From Hemerocallis citrina (Eukaryota > Streptophyta > Magnoliopsida > Asparagales > Asphodelaceae): DNA of 64,000 nucleotides. The notes beneath the pieces were generated by a model. It ran no database searches. It was not told the origin of the DNA and saw only the letters and a program-made list of their open reading frames with translations. Shown piece after piece: positions 43,501-50,230 of this stretch. The translations under genes and the position numbers were made by a program. Positions within the stretch are counted from its first letter, which is position 1. Every line of letters starts with the position of its first letter. Location: assembly GCA_017893485.1 (NCBI GenBank), contig CM030367.1:140943089-141007088 (forward strand). The letters run 5' to 3'.

Positions 43501-45831
43501 CTATTTTACAGTTCATTGTTGGGGAATGCTTATATATGAGGTTTCAAGATTCAATTAGTCGCACCAGGGAGGAACCCAGAAAAATTTTGCGAGGTGGGAC
43601 AACAAACAAATGCCTTTAAAAAGATAATCAAAACAAAACTATAACGTAAATATATACTAGTAACTTTTTGATATAAGAGGTAAATATTTCAATCTAAGAG
43701 GGTTATTTCATAATTTTGTAGAGAACTAAGCTTGTTTACTGTGAGTTATGAAGACTCATTATTTTTGGGTAGGCCAAAGAATAATTTTTTAAACTTGTAT
43801 GGTGTTATTGAAAAAAAAAACCCACGTAGCCTGAGCCTAACCTGGCCCCAATGTGGCCTCGTCCCTGCGTCACAATGTCAAAAGCCGTAATTGGGTCACT
43901 TTAAACAATTTTATAATCCATAAGTATATGGGAGATAACCACACATCAGTATTAATACTGATGACAACAATTAATCGTCATGACTCAATGTATTTCTTAG
44001 ATGTTTTAGTACTAAATGACTGATTCACAAAGAATGATAGGCACATGCCAGGGTCAATTATCTTTCCTGAGAAATTCTTGATCGCTGCCTTGAAAATTGT
44101 CATGGAAAAACAAGTTTTAGGGCCTAGTTTATCTATGTGCCTTTCCACTTTCCACAAAGGAAATGAAACAGGAGTTATGTAAATAGATTATAGATCACGC
44201 AACATTTCCCTAGATTAAGCAAATCGCTCCTCATCCTTCTATTTTCTATATCCAATTTGCACAAAAAATAGAGAACTTTTTTATGTAAGTTGTATTAGAA
44301 AAAGGGGAGGGGAAAAGAAAAACAAAAGCAATCACGCTAGCTCCATCTTTCTATTCTTTCCATCAATAAATTGGTACTCAGACAGATTAAAGGATGCTTA
44401 TTGAGAATACCATGCAAAGTTGTTTGTTCCGTAACTTAAGTAGTATCCAGAAAACATATGGGGAGCTGTATTTGAGGATACCTCGTAAAATTAAGGATAA
44501 ATTTAGAGTGAGATTGGAAGGTTTTTCAATTTAATTAGTTTACTTTTCTCAAGTATTCACTTCGTAATTAAAAAAGATATGTAATTAAATGAGTAAAATA
44601 TTTAATTCAAAGTAGAAATTCTCAATACTACAGTTTTCAGAGAATTAGGAAAAACATTAATCATCATTTTCAATACTTTGATGCAAAATTGAAATTCTCA
44701 ATATTACAGTTTATAGATCATTTGAAATTGTGTTATTCTTTAGATACTCATCAATATCTTATTTAGAAACAAGTAAACTTTTGAAATTTTATATTTCAGA
44801 ATTAAAGTTAAACACAAATGTATCCTTCAGCATCAAGCTTTAGGATGCTCACAATTACACAAAACATCACCGAATACTACAAAACCAAAAGTGATAATAC
44901 TGCAACAATTAAGCATACAAGTTTCCTGTCTTCCTATAACTTCTCAGAGTGAAACTGCCTACTGATAATTCAAGATTAAATAATAAGTTTGGTTTCTACA
45001 TCATATTAAATAATAAGTTTCCTGTCTTCCTACAACTTCTCAAAGTGAACTGTCAACTGATAATTCAAGATAAACTTTAAAAGAAATGGAGAGAAGCGGA
45101 GTAGATCTGATATCAACAATATAATCTAATACTATCAACAAAAGAATCAAGCTTGCATAACACAATACTGATAAACTTTTAATTAAAAAAATTATGACTT
45201 AGAACAACCTAATGTATATTCGAAATTTTGAGAATGGTTAATTAATTTTGATAAGCTACTAATTGATCCTTATTAAGAAAAATTGGAGAAGGAAAAAATT
45301 TTTGTAATGCTCAGAAACATACCTTGGGACACCAGGACGATTGACCATATCAGTTCTAATACGATGAATATATGCATTCATTATAACTTTCTCAGGATTG
45401 ACTAGTGTTTGAAATGTACTGTTCTTTCCTCCCGAAAGATCCCTCAAAGCAATCTCAATTATTCTTTCATCTCGCCTCAACCCAGTAGTCTCAACGTCAA
45501 TAACTATCACAACAGCAGGACAGTCGTATACCTTCTTTTCAGAAGTTTGCTGGAGATTGTAACACGGAACCGCTTTCAGTTCATGGAGCTCTGCCTTTTT
45601 TGTACTCTTATCATGAAGATTCAAATTGAGATTGTATGGTTCACTGCTCTGTGAACTCTGATTTCTCCCTTCTACTTTAGTTGTTAAAAGCCGCAAATTA
45701 CAGGGCCTACTTTTAACAGTTTTTATTAAAGGCAAACCGAATTGAAATCTAAGGAATTTGTAACCATAGTTGCTCCGTAGACAATTTTCTAACTGATGGA
45801 AGTTTCCGGAACAAAAGGTGGCAAAGGACAT
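19509..45831 (-). CDS. DPD1: DPD1-like organelle DNA exonuclease (DEDDh family), 3 coding exons, TE-filled intron
   Basis: Mg-dependent 3'-5' exonuclease of the DnaQ/RNase T fold. In Arabidopsis, DPD1 enters plastids and mitochondria and degrades organelle DNA in pollen and ageing leaves. Coding exons on the minus strand are 45831-45323, 43310-43105 and 19717-19509 (509+206+209 = 924 nt, 307 aa; DPD1 is of similar size). Phases match at both joins, and all introns have GT...AG. Exo I is '[15 protein letters not shown]' (Asp112, Glu114), Exo II '[12 protein letters not shown]' (Asp203), Exo III 'HRAMQDV' (His263, Asp268), so every catalytic residue is present. The serine/arginine-containing N-terminus (about 1-60) suits a transit peptide. 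Intron 2 is about 23.4 kb because nested transposons fill it. Whether it is still spliced is untested; the coding sequence shows no lesion. Confidence 0.88.
20405..20620. repeat. Degenerate repeat of TTTGCAATTTAGTCCC words
   Basis: Five or six copies of TTTGCAATTTAGT(C/T)CC followed by (T/C)AATTA lie at irregular 25-55 bp steps inside DPD1 intron 2. They follow an A/T-rich stretch with AAACCTCACTCAACTC (about 20335). This looks like the subterminal part of a decayed DNA transposon; the family is unknown. Confidence 0.5.
20624..20871. repeat. Tandem duplication, two 124-bp copies, essentially perfect
   Basis: 20624-20747 and 20748-20871 match base for base over about 120 bp, starting AAATTTCCAACAAAC and ending TTGAATATTCT. 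The copies are head to tail with no spacer. Identity shows a recent duplication (or an assembly duplication) within DPD1 intron 2. Confidence 0.93.
21140..21580. repeat. Imperfect tandem duplication (about 230-275 bp)
   Basis: Words such as CCTCACCTGATATACTA (near 21183 and 21457), ATATTATCAACAA/ATATTATCAAAAA, and GATCATGTAGT...GAACCTAA...GAATGCAAAT recur in the same order. Diverged copies, no coding content. Confidence 0.6.
21800..22240 (-). mobile_element. 3' LTR end of copia-B
   Basis: On the minus strand a copia-type LTR starts TGTTGAGATACATCAC at 22229, directly after the purine-rich GATGAGGAG end of the copia-B interior. The left limit is not visible and 21800 is approximate. CTCATCAC (22233-22240) is the left TSD of the hAT inserted here. 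Confidence 0.5.
22241..26081 (+). mobile_element. hAT transposon with TTF-type transposase (hAT-2)
   Basis: Terminal inverted repeats CAGAGCCGGCCCT and AGGACCGGCCCTG (complement CAGGGCCGGTCCT) are flanked by exact 8-bp TSDs CTCATCAC (22233-22240 and 26082-26089). Length is 3841 bp. It interrupts copia-B between its linker and its 3' LTR. The ends resemble the common plant 'GGCCCTG...GCACAGG' hAT group. A CT microsatellite lies at about 22481-22506. Confidence 0.95.
23158..25690 (+). pseudogene. hAT transposase pseudogene (TTF zinc finger, DUF4371, hAT dimer)
   Basis: Pieces of one transposase lie in order in changing frames: an N-terminal start at 23158 ('[16 protein letters not shown]'), a TTF-type zinc-finger region (about 23484-23711, 'RDLLIVNG', '[16 protein letters not shown]'), a DUF4371-like part (about 23782-24315, 'HSIPFRG', '[13 protein letters not shown]'), and the long 3' piece 24555-25595 ('[12 protein letters not shown]', ending with the dimer motif '[20 protein letters not shown]'). 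At least two frameshifts and several stops separate them, so no full enzyme can be made. This is the ZMYM1/TTF-like hAT family. Confidence 0.88.
26082..26334 (-). mobile_element. Copia-B fragment: INT-RT linker, copy 1 of a duplication
   Basis: On the minus strand it reads as the copia linker after integrase, with '[14 protein letters not shown]', like the usual arginine-rich 'RRSTR' motif. It is joined through the hAT-2 site to a copia LTR, so RT and RNase H are missing from copia-B. TATGTTGG at 26327-26334 is the TSD of the next hAT. Confidence 0.7.
26682..26689 (+). promoter_or_regulatory. TATA box of the hAT-1 transposase
   Basis: TATAAATA, about 500 bp before the transposase ATG, just after the GC-rich subterminal region. 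It is followed by a CT-rich leader (26716-26745). Confidence 0.55.
27189..29328 (+). pseudogene. hAT-1 transposase, one frameshift from intact
   Basis: ATG at 27189 ('[14 protein letters not shown]'). A BED zinc finger follows ('[11 protein letters not shown]...ISRHIQHNH', C2..H2). Then come the catalytic-core motifs 'LTSDCWTG' (first Asp), '[11 protein letters not shown]' (second Asp) and '[11 protein letters not shown]', and after the break the C-terminal hAT dimer domain (about 29020-29220, '[13 protein letters not shown]', '[15 protein letters not shown]'). The frame shifts by one base in a C-run at about 28438-28444, so the 5' frame stops at 28490 while the 3' frame runs to 29328. It ends in a glutamine (CAA) run. 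About 710 residues overall, normal for plant hAT. There is no other obvious lesion. Confidence 0.92.
29823..30323 (-). mobile_element. Copia-B fragment: linker copy 2 and integrase C-terminus
   Basis: The first 100 bp repeat the sequence at 26224-26325. On the minus strand about 30082-30127 reads '[14 protein letters not shown]', the conserved copia integrase tail. GTGAC at 30319-30323 is the left TSD of the Tat element. Confidence 0.75.
30651..30658 (-). promoter_or_regulatory. LTR TATA box (3' LTR copy)
   Basis: TATAAATA on the element's sense strand, downstream of the ACGT-box array. The equivalent in the 5' LTR is at 40466-40473, which would start the genomic RNA. Confidence 0.75.
30722..30826 (-). 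promoter_or_regulatory. Array of four ACGT boxes (GCCACGTC) in the LTR U3
   Basis: (T/G)GACGTGGC occurs at 30722, 30754, 30785 and 30818 (plus strand), 31-33 bp apart, about 65-170 bp upstream of the TATA box in the sense direction. ACGT-core boxes are bound by plant bZIP factors. The same array is in the 5' LTR at 40537-40641. Confidence 0.75.
31116..31127 (-). other. Polypurine tract of the Tat element
   Basis: GTGGGGGGCTTG on the minus strand, immediately before the 3' LTR, where plus-strand DNA synthesis is primed. Confidence 0.8.
31205..32215. repeat. 88-bp tandem array, 11 full copies, with 176-bp dimer period
   Basis: The anchor GAAGAGTACC recurs at 31301, 31389, 31477, 31565, 31653, 31741, 31829, 31917, 32005, 32093 and 32181, exactly 88 bp apart each time, with a degenerate partial copy at the left. 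From 31389 two variants strictly alternate: one preceded by GAGCCGTTG..TTCTTCCTGA, the other by CAGCCGGTGGATCTTCCGA, so the working unit is 176 bp. It lies in the untranslated region between the opposite-strand gene and the 3' LTR. 88 is not a multiple of three, so the frames across it are not coding. Confidence 0.96.
32264..32378 (+). promoter_or_regulatory. Promoter of the Tat opposite-strand gene
   Basis: On the plus strand: a perfect TGACGTCA palindrome (32264-32271), GACGTGGC (32289-32296), a CACGTCA word (about 32319) and a TATA box TATAAAT (32372-32378). A CT-rich leader follows before the ATG at 32537. The arrangement mirrors the LTR promoter (ACGT boxes, then TATA) but faces the other way. 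Confidence 0.6.
32537..35370 (+). CDS. Tat additional gene, antisense to pol ('putative gypsy type transposon' domain), 4 exons
   Basis: Likely exons: 32537-33620, 33695-34116, 34193-34627 and 34831-35370. All joins keep phase and the introns are GT..AG (33621-33694, 34117-34192, 34628-34830; the last donor is weaker). Exon 1 has an acidic/serine-rich start, a basic nuclear-signal-like '[12 protein letters not shown]', and a domain (about residues 165-330, with '[24 protein letters not shown]') resembling the Pfam Transposase_28 family found in plant gypsy elements. Exons 3-4 encode charged heptads, probable coiled coil ('[13 protein letters not shown]', '[21 protein letters not shown]'). One UAG at 33790-33792 interrupts exon 2 in frame (CAG-to-TAG likely). 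Its role in the element is unknown. Such antisense ORFs are known from Tat elements. Confidence 0.78.
35443..35462 (+). terminator. Poly(A) signals of the Tat opposite-strand gene
   Basis: AATAAA at 35443-35448 and again at 35457-35462, 75-90 bp after the stop codon at 35370, on the plus strand. Confidence 0.55.
35463..35793. other. Spacer between converging Tat genes
   Basis: About 330 bp between the 3' end of the opposite-strand gene and the stop codon of pol on the minus strand. GC-rich, with a CCGGGGGGGG run (about 35713). No feature seen. Confidence 0.45.
35794..40056 (-). pseudogene. Tat pol polyprotein (PR-RT-RH-aRH-INT), two in-frame stops in integrase, gag missing
   Basis: One frame from ATG 40056 to the stop at 36562, continuing in the same frame to 35794. 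Domains by residue: about 1-170 basic, low-complexity gag remnant; protease '[13 protein letters not shown]' (about 194); RT '[13 protein letters not shown]' and '[12 protein letters not shown]' (about 562); RNase H '[16 protein letters not shown]' (about 710-800); a second, archaeal-type RNase H '[15 protein letters not shown]...NNEAEYEA' (about 840-960), the Tat hallmark; integrase zinc finger '[10 protein letters not shown]...CGPCQRF' (about 1070-1112); first core Asp '[10 protein letters not shown]'. A UGA (36562-36564) and a UAG (36433-36435) cut the integrase core; the first fits a TGG-to-TGA change. No capsid or CCHC knuckle exists, since only 64 bp separate the ATG from the primer site. 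Confidence 0.95.
40121..40135 (-). other. Tat primer binding site
   Basis: TGGCGCCGTCTGTGG on the minus strand, 3 bp inside the 5' LTR. The same motif is usual in Tat-lineage elements such as RIRE2. The primer tRNA is not assigned here. Confidence 0.8.
40139..40930 (-). repeat. 5' LTR of the Tat element (792 bp)
   Basis: Upstream LTR in the sense (minus) direction. It holds four ACGT boxes (40537-40641) and TATAAATA (40466-40473), a complete U3 promoter. It keeps CG at most sites where the 3' LTR has CA or TG. Confidence 0.97.
40931..42250 (-). pseudogene. Copia-B gag end, protease and integrase start (fragment)
   Basis: On the minus strand: a degenerate gag-like stretch (41907-42150), then protease with '[16 protein letters not shown]' (41550-41600), the pre-integrase region, and the integrase start '[19 protein letters not shown]' (about 41220-41290). 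It continues left of the Tat element at 30323. Frames change at 41549 and beyond. No 5' LTR or primer site could be found on the right side, so the element is 5'-truncated. Confidence 0.85.
42311..42468 (+). mobile_element. tRNA-derived SINE
   Basis: About 158 bp with a Pol III promoter: A box in GTGTGGTCCACTGGTAAG, B box in GAGTTCGAATCTT, and a 3' end of TAAA-rich repeats (AAATAAATAAATAAAC). Flanked by a 16-bp TSD with two mismatches (42295-42310 AAATACTACCGTTAAG; 42469-42484 AAATACTTCTGTTAAG), typical of LINE-driven insertion. Lies in DPD1 intron 2. Confidence 0.88.
42485..43104. other. DPD1 intron 2, unique part next to exon 2
   Basis: AT-rich. The words ATTATGCATCGAGGAGATAAATGA (near 42922) and its variant near 43005 form a diverged 85-bp-spaced repeat. 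Nothing else recognised. Confidence 0.45.
43105..43310 (-). CDS. DPD1: DPD1 coding exon 2
   Basis: Acceptor TTTGTAG before 43310, donor GTAGGT after 43105. It completes codon 170 and encodes residues to 238 plus one base, with Exo II 'HNGRRFD'. Intron 1 (43311-45322) is about 2.0 kb. Confidence 0.88.
43565..43867. mobile_element. hAT-type MITE in DPD1 intron 1
   Basis: About 300 bp starting CAGGGAGGAACCCAGAAAA and ending GTGGCCTCGTCCCTG. The ends are inverted (CAGGGA-GA) and resemble the common plant hAT MITE 'CAGGGGCGGA'. The 8-bp flanks AGTCGCAC and CGTCACAA match at only 5 positions, so the TSD is decayed or misplaced. Non-coding. Confidence 0.6.
44921..45110. repeat. Imperfect tandem duplication, 96-bp period
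   Basis: GTTTCCTGTCTTCCTA(T/C)AACTTCTCA...GATAATTCAAGAT occurs at 44921 and 45017, in DPD1 intron 1. A few substitutions and small gaps separate the copies. Confidence 0.7.
45323..45831 (-). CDS. DPD1: DPD1 coding exon 1
   Basis: ATG at 45831-45829. It encodes residues 1-169 plus two bases of codon 170, including the putative transit peptide and Exo I. It ends CCAAG before GTATGT (donor at 45322-45321). The 5' UTR part of this exon begins at 45919, after a CAG acceptor. Confidence 0.88.
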
Positions 45832-45907
45832 TGTGGAAAATGTGCAAACTTGGCATCAAGGAATTGAGACCATGAGAGTATCGTTAAAATATTCCCCCAC
45901 AGATTTT

Positions 45908-47140
45908 TCAGATATAGTCCTGAAAACAAATGTAAAAGAGTTGTGAAATGCTGCATAGAGTTCAAAATTCATCAATACAAGCTTTATCCATAAGATTATG
46001 CTTCTAAACACAAGGTTATAAAATTGAAAGAAGTTCAATAAATTACAGCTGACAATTTTGCTTCATTGCTTTGTTTTTCACTGGAAAATGGATCACAGTT
46101 GACATAAGTTAGGATCTCCACATGTCCACGCTAATTTTTTATTAGAATCGCTCAGTGACCATACAGAAGTCACATGGATATGAAGATAAGAGTGCTGACT
46201 GAAATAAATAGTCTGACTATCCTAAAAACAAATTGTTGATCTAGGAAATTGATCATTTTGAAGTGGAAGTATGGACATTTGGATATTTATTAAAATAGGT
46301 AAGATCTATTCTCTCTATATATGTCGTAAATGTTAATACGAACTACTCATCATCACAGAGAGAATATTTCTCGTTGACATCAGCTTCAACCAGATCAACG
46401 GTTAGTTTTAAATTCAAAGCAAATTATGGCTTACAACATGTGATCTCTATTTGTCAAATCTCATGCACAAACAAAAGAAGAATCTTCAAACTCTCTCCAT
46501 CCCTCATGTCTTGTCCTTATCCGATGTTTTTCAAGCAAATCTCTGCAACCAATAAACACTTACTTACTATAACAAATCAACCTCCAAAATTTGATAGCCT
46601 AACTAGACAATGTAAATTGGGTATTTTATTATAAGTGAGAAAAAACTAATCTTGGTGTTCACTTTCTTGACTTCCTCCGTTGTCTATTCACGTCGTTTCA
46701 AACCCTCAATTCATACTTCTACCCGTCGATTTTGTGTCAATTTTTCTTTAGCAGTAGAACATTCTGAGCATCATTACAAATTGCAATTGCAACAATACAA
46801 TCTCTATCATTCACAACCCAATTCAAAAAACAACTCTATGCATTCTCAATGCCAGGAACAAACTAGATAAACAAATCAAACCCACTAAAACATATCCTAT
46901 TAAGATCACCAAACAACCCATGATCACGAATAAAAAAATCCTACCAAGTTCCAAAAACAATCAAGCCCACTGATGCATACAAACTGTTTGACAAAATTCC
47001 CGAATCAAAACAATCACAAACTTTTCCAACTATAAGATTTCAGGCATGAATCAAATACCCATTTGATATCTAAAACGCAATGCAAAGGTGAGATCGCAGC
47101 AAAATACCTGAATGGGTCTAGGGTCATTAACCTCCTTCAT
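45908..47140 (-). promoter_or_regulatory. Upstream ORF in the DPD1 leader, crossing the 5' intron
   Basis: ATG at 47140-47138 opens 11 codons to the splice donor and, after splicing to 45919, three more and TGA (45910-45908). It gives a 14-residue peptide beginning MKEVND. It could lower translation of the main ORF; conservation is unknown. Confidence 0.45.
45920..47107 (-). other. DPD1: Intron in the DPD1 5' UTR
   Basis: Donor CAG/GTATTT (exon ends 47108) and acceptor TTTTCAG (exon resumes 45919) on the minus strand. About 1.19 kb, AT-rich, no repeat recognised. 5' UTR introns often raise expression in plants; that role is inference here. Confidence 0.6.
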
Positions 47141-47375
47141 TAAAAAGTGAAGAAAGATATATAAAGAGGATTATATAGCAGTATCGAATTTGGGTATGAT
47201 GGATGAAAGAAGAAGCAAGGAATCAGATATATAGAGAGAGAATATGCGTAGAAGTCGTGCAGAAAATTGGAGAAGTGGGAGGGAAGGAGTGGAGGAAATA
47301 GAAGACCAATATTTTCGGATCACGCGCCCTTTAATTTTCCTTTCAGTATACTCCACCAATAATTCCTCACTCTAA

Positions 47376-47456
47376 TGGGCCGAGCCCGGCCCAAACCCCA
47401 TATACTGGGCCTTTTTAAAAAAAGAGGACTAACACTGTATTAGGCTCTAAGGCCCA
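47376..47456 (-). promoter_or_regulatory. DPD1: Cluster of four site II (TGGGCC) boxes upstream of DPD1
   Basis: TGGGCC/GGCCCA at 47376, 47388, 47406 and 47451, just upstream of the presumed leader. Such clusters, bound by TCP factors, mark plant genes for replication, ribosomes and organelle functions, which fits an organelle nuclease. No clear TATA box is placed close to the leader. Confidence 0.55.
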
Positions 47457-47530
47457 TGATCTAACATTACACCAAAAAAATAAAAGACATCTAATGCTTA
47501 GCAAATTAAAAGTCAGGCATATATAAACAT

Positions 47531-48045
47531 ATAATTTTGATGGCTCATTAGACGGCGATCAAGCTGAGTTCGGGTTTGTTATTCGTGATTGTAGAGTGCG
47601 GTTGTTGATTACTAGTGGTGACCCAGTGTCCATGTTTCCGATTAATGTAGCAAAAGAGGCATGGGCTTTGGGCAGCGCTCAAGAATCTTCACCCCATTGC
47701 TTATAATGGGCCCGATTGGGCGTCTCTCTCAATTGATAGCTGCTGACCATGTAGGAAGTGCAGTTCGCACTGACCCAATTCATGAGGATGTACTTCTGAT
47801 CTGATGCTACAAGATGATAATGTGTTGAGCATTAAGCACGTCTTTCGTGAGTGTAACTTAAGTGCAGAATATGGTTAAGAGAGAAAGGGACTCTGAGAGT
47901 GCTTTCCTTGTTATTTTAGGGGTAGATTTTGATTTTGCTCAGTTGCCTGAAGTTGATGTAAGGGTATCTTTTGTGAGAGAGAGGTGGTAGTTTTTGAATT
48001 TTGTTCATTTGATTATCAATAAATAAATAAACAAATAAATAACTA
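47531..48045 (+). mobile_element. 5'-truncated L1-type LINE (RNase H and tail)
   Basis: The first 220 bp read 'FDGSLDGDQAEFGFVIRDC' and further RNase H-like residues, as in the plant LINE-borne RVT_3/RNase H domain, then degenerate 'IKHVFRECNLSA' and a tail of AAATAAATAAACAAATAAAT (about 48018-48045). Stops interrupt it. No clean TSD found. Confidence 0.7.
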
Positions 48046-48059
48046 AATATAGCAAAATT

Positions 48060-48870
48060 ATCAAATCACATAGTGTATGTCTCTTTGAATAAAGAATGAA
48101 CGATGTCACACAATTGAGGAAGTTGCGTAGGTTGGGAAGTACAGATCTGAACAGCCTTGAGATGGATTTGAATAAAAAGTTAGTAGAATGTCGAACTTTG
48201 CGTCCGAAGTGTCTTCCATCAAAAGATAGATTGTCGTAGTCTAGGAAGCACGGGTACTTCCGAAAGACCGACGTACTCGTGTCGGGTGCATATTGGGTGC
48301 CGATACTCCTTGGGTACTCTCAGGTGCGTATCCAAGAAGTACCCAAAATTTTATTACTTTTTAGCAACTTTTAGGTACATTTGTGTTTAGATATATACTC
48401 GGAGACGTAGTGTAATTTCAAAAACTTGATATTTATTTTAGAGTTATGCTCAAACAAAAAATAAGTACACCAAAAATTTGAATACACTGATTATCATTGC
48501 TTTTTCTAAAAATGCTTATAATCATGGTTTATCTTCATAGTTCTATGAAATTATTTTAGTGCTTCCATTTTTTAAATGATAATCAATTTTTTATTTATAG
48601 ATATAATATAAAGTATATTATATTTAATGTACCCACAAACGCACCCGTATCCTACTTTTTTGAAAAATCACGTATCCTCGTATCCGTGTCGTGTCGTACC
48701 CATACCTCGTACCCGTGTCCATGCTCCATAGATCGCTGTTGTTCATGCTCATGAGAGAACCAACCTCATCAATGTTGTGCTAGTCCACAAAGTCAACATT
48801 GTTGTTTAATCCATTAGAAGGGCGAACATCTGATATCAATGATTCACCAGAGCCTGGGCTGGAATGATAT
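48060..48870 (-). pseudogene. Unidentified host-gene exon, split by a MITE
   Basis: Minus strand. The right piece (48737-48870) reads 'GESLISDVRPSNGLNN' then 'EVGSLMSMNNSD'; the left piece (down to about 48080) reads 'SFDGRHFGRKVRHSTNF' and 'LFKSISRLFRSVLPNLRNF'. If the MITE and one TSD copy are ignored the frame continues without a break, which argues for a true coding exon. One UAG interrupts the right piece. I do not recognise the family. Copia-C borders it on the right. Confidence 0.4.
48235..48728. mobile_element. hAT-like MITE (494 bp)
   Basis: Ends with CTAGGAAGCACGGGTAC and GTACCCGTGTCCATGCTCC form inverted repeats. Both sides are rich in CGGGTAC/GTACCCG and CGTATCC words. 8-bp flanks TAGATTGT (48227-48234) and TAGATCGC (48729-48736) agree at 6 sites. 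No coding content. It interrupts the exon-like sequence above. Confidence 0.65.
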
Positions 48871-50133
48871 TGAGTTTAATGCAGAATAACTCAATCTGAT
48901 ATGCAAATAAAAGAAACTAATTAAAGAAACTAGAACAAACAAAATAACTAAGCACACAAGAACATTCCCGATTTTTGCAAGGTTCACCCAAAGTAAGGAC
49001 TACTTTTCTGCACAGAGGCACTCCTGGGATTTTCACTAGAATAATAAAGAGAACATGTTACAATCACTCTATATATCACTCCCAAGGCGTAGGTTTTATC
49101 GTCTTCTTATTATTTCAAGAACGATTGCTAGATATCTCTTTTTCTCTCAAAATTATCACTCCTTTGTTGTAGAATCTGCCGCTACTCGTAGTGCTAATAG
49201 CGAATCTCACACACCACAAGTAACAAAAACTTTCAAAAACTAGATGAAGCAAGAACAAGGCACCACAATAATTGCAAGATCTCACAAGAACACAATAATA
49301 TGCAGAGATCACCAATACTTCTTATTCCCCAAAAAATACAAAGATTACAAAGAGATTACAATTGGCAATCTCTCTCTCACACATTTGAAACACTCGACAC
49401 ACACCCCTCTTGAAGTTGAACAATGATAACGGCTCACCAATCATCTCTATTCTGATTAGATTAACCATAGAATTCACATCTACTACTATATATATAGCCC
49501 CCCAAACAAATCCTAAAAGATAAACACAAATACATCTTATTGGGTCTTGAACTCGTCTGCACAAATAACACACAGCGCCGCAGTCGGTCGACCGTAATGT
49601 GTCAAGCACACACCTGAAGCATGCCCAATCGACTATCATGCTCTCTGTTGAACCCCGTACACTCGAAGAACTCCTTTCAGCTTAGGTCGGTCTACCGCAC
49701 TCCTGGTCGGTCGACCACAACCCCTCCAGTTGTATTCTTTTACCTGTTATTGTCTTCTCTAGCTGCCTTCGTCTTCTCCTCTTCTTCTCTAACTTCAAGT
49801 ACTTCATGCCTACGTGAATGTAAGGCCACAATCCTAACATCTTTAACCCTAATAATCGTACACCATAGGATTACAAAAGATTAGATCTCAACCATTGATC
49901 AAACAGTGTCACGTGATCACTGCATGAAGAGTCAGTCGACTGTAAATACCCATCAAGCGAACAGAGAGCTTCACGGTAGACTGCGCAGCCGACTGCATAT
50001 GTGCGGTCGACTGCACTTTTCCTAAATGCAGCTGCTTGTTGCTGTGTTGCTCTGATTGCTTCATTTCTTCAACGCTTCTCTTGCTATGTACTTGAACCCA
50101 TTATATCGTGTATTGGATCCATAAATTCCAACA
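48871..50133 (-). repeat. 3' LTR of copia-C (about 1263 bp)
   Basis: On the minus strand it starts TGTTGGAATTTATGGATCC, right after a purine tract (CTCCCAGTGGAGGT, 50134-50147), and ends CTGCATTAAACTCA. The right edge is firm; the left edge rests on the TG..CA rule and on the coding sequence that resumes beyond it. It contains several GGTCGACCG / CAGTCGACTG words. Confidence 0.65.
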
Positions 50134-50230
50134 ACCTCCACTGGGAGACATATACACGAAGTCTTTAACCTGTTCTTTATTTCTCTATTGGCCTATTCAA
50201 GGCCTGTGCATCTGCGAATCTTTGCAATAA
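50134..50230 (-). mobile_element. Copia-C 3' untranslated piece
   Basis: Polypurine tract and about 80 bp of copia-C between the 3' LTR and the solo LTR insertion. AATAA at 50226-50230 is the TSD. Confidence 0.65.
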
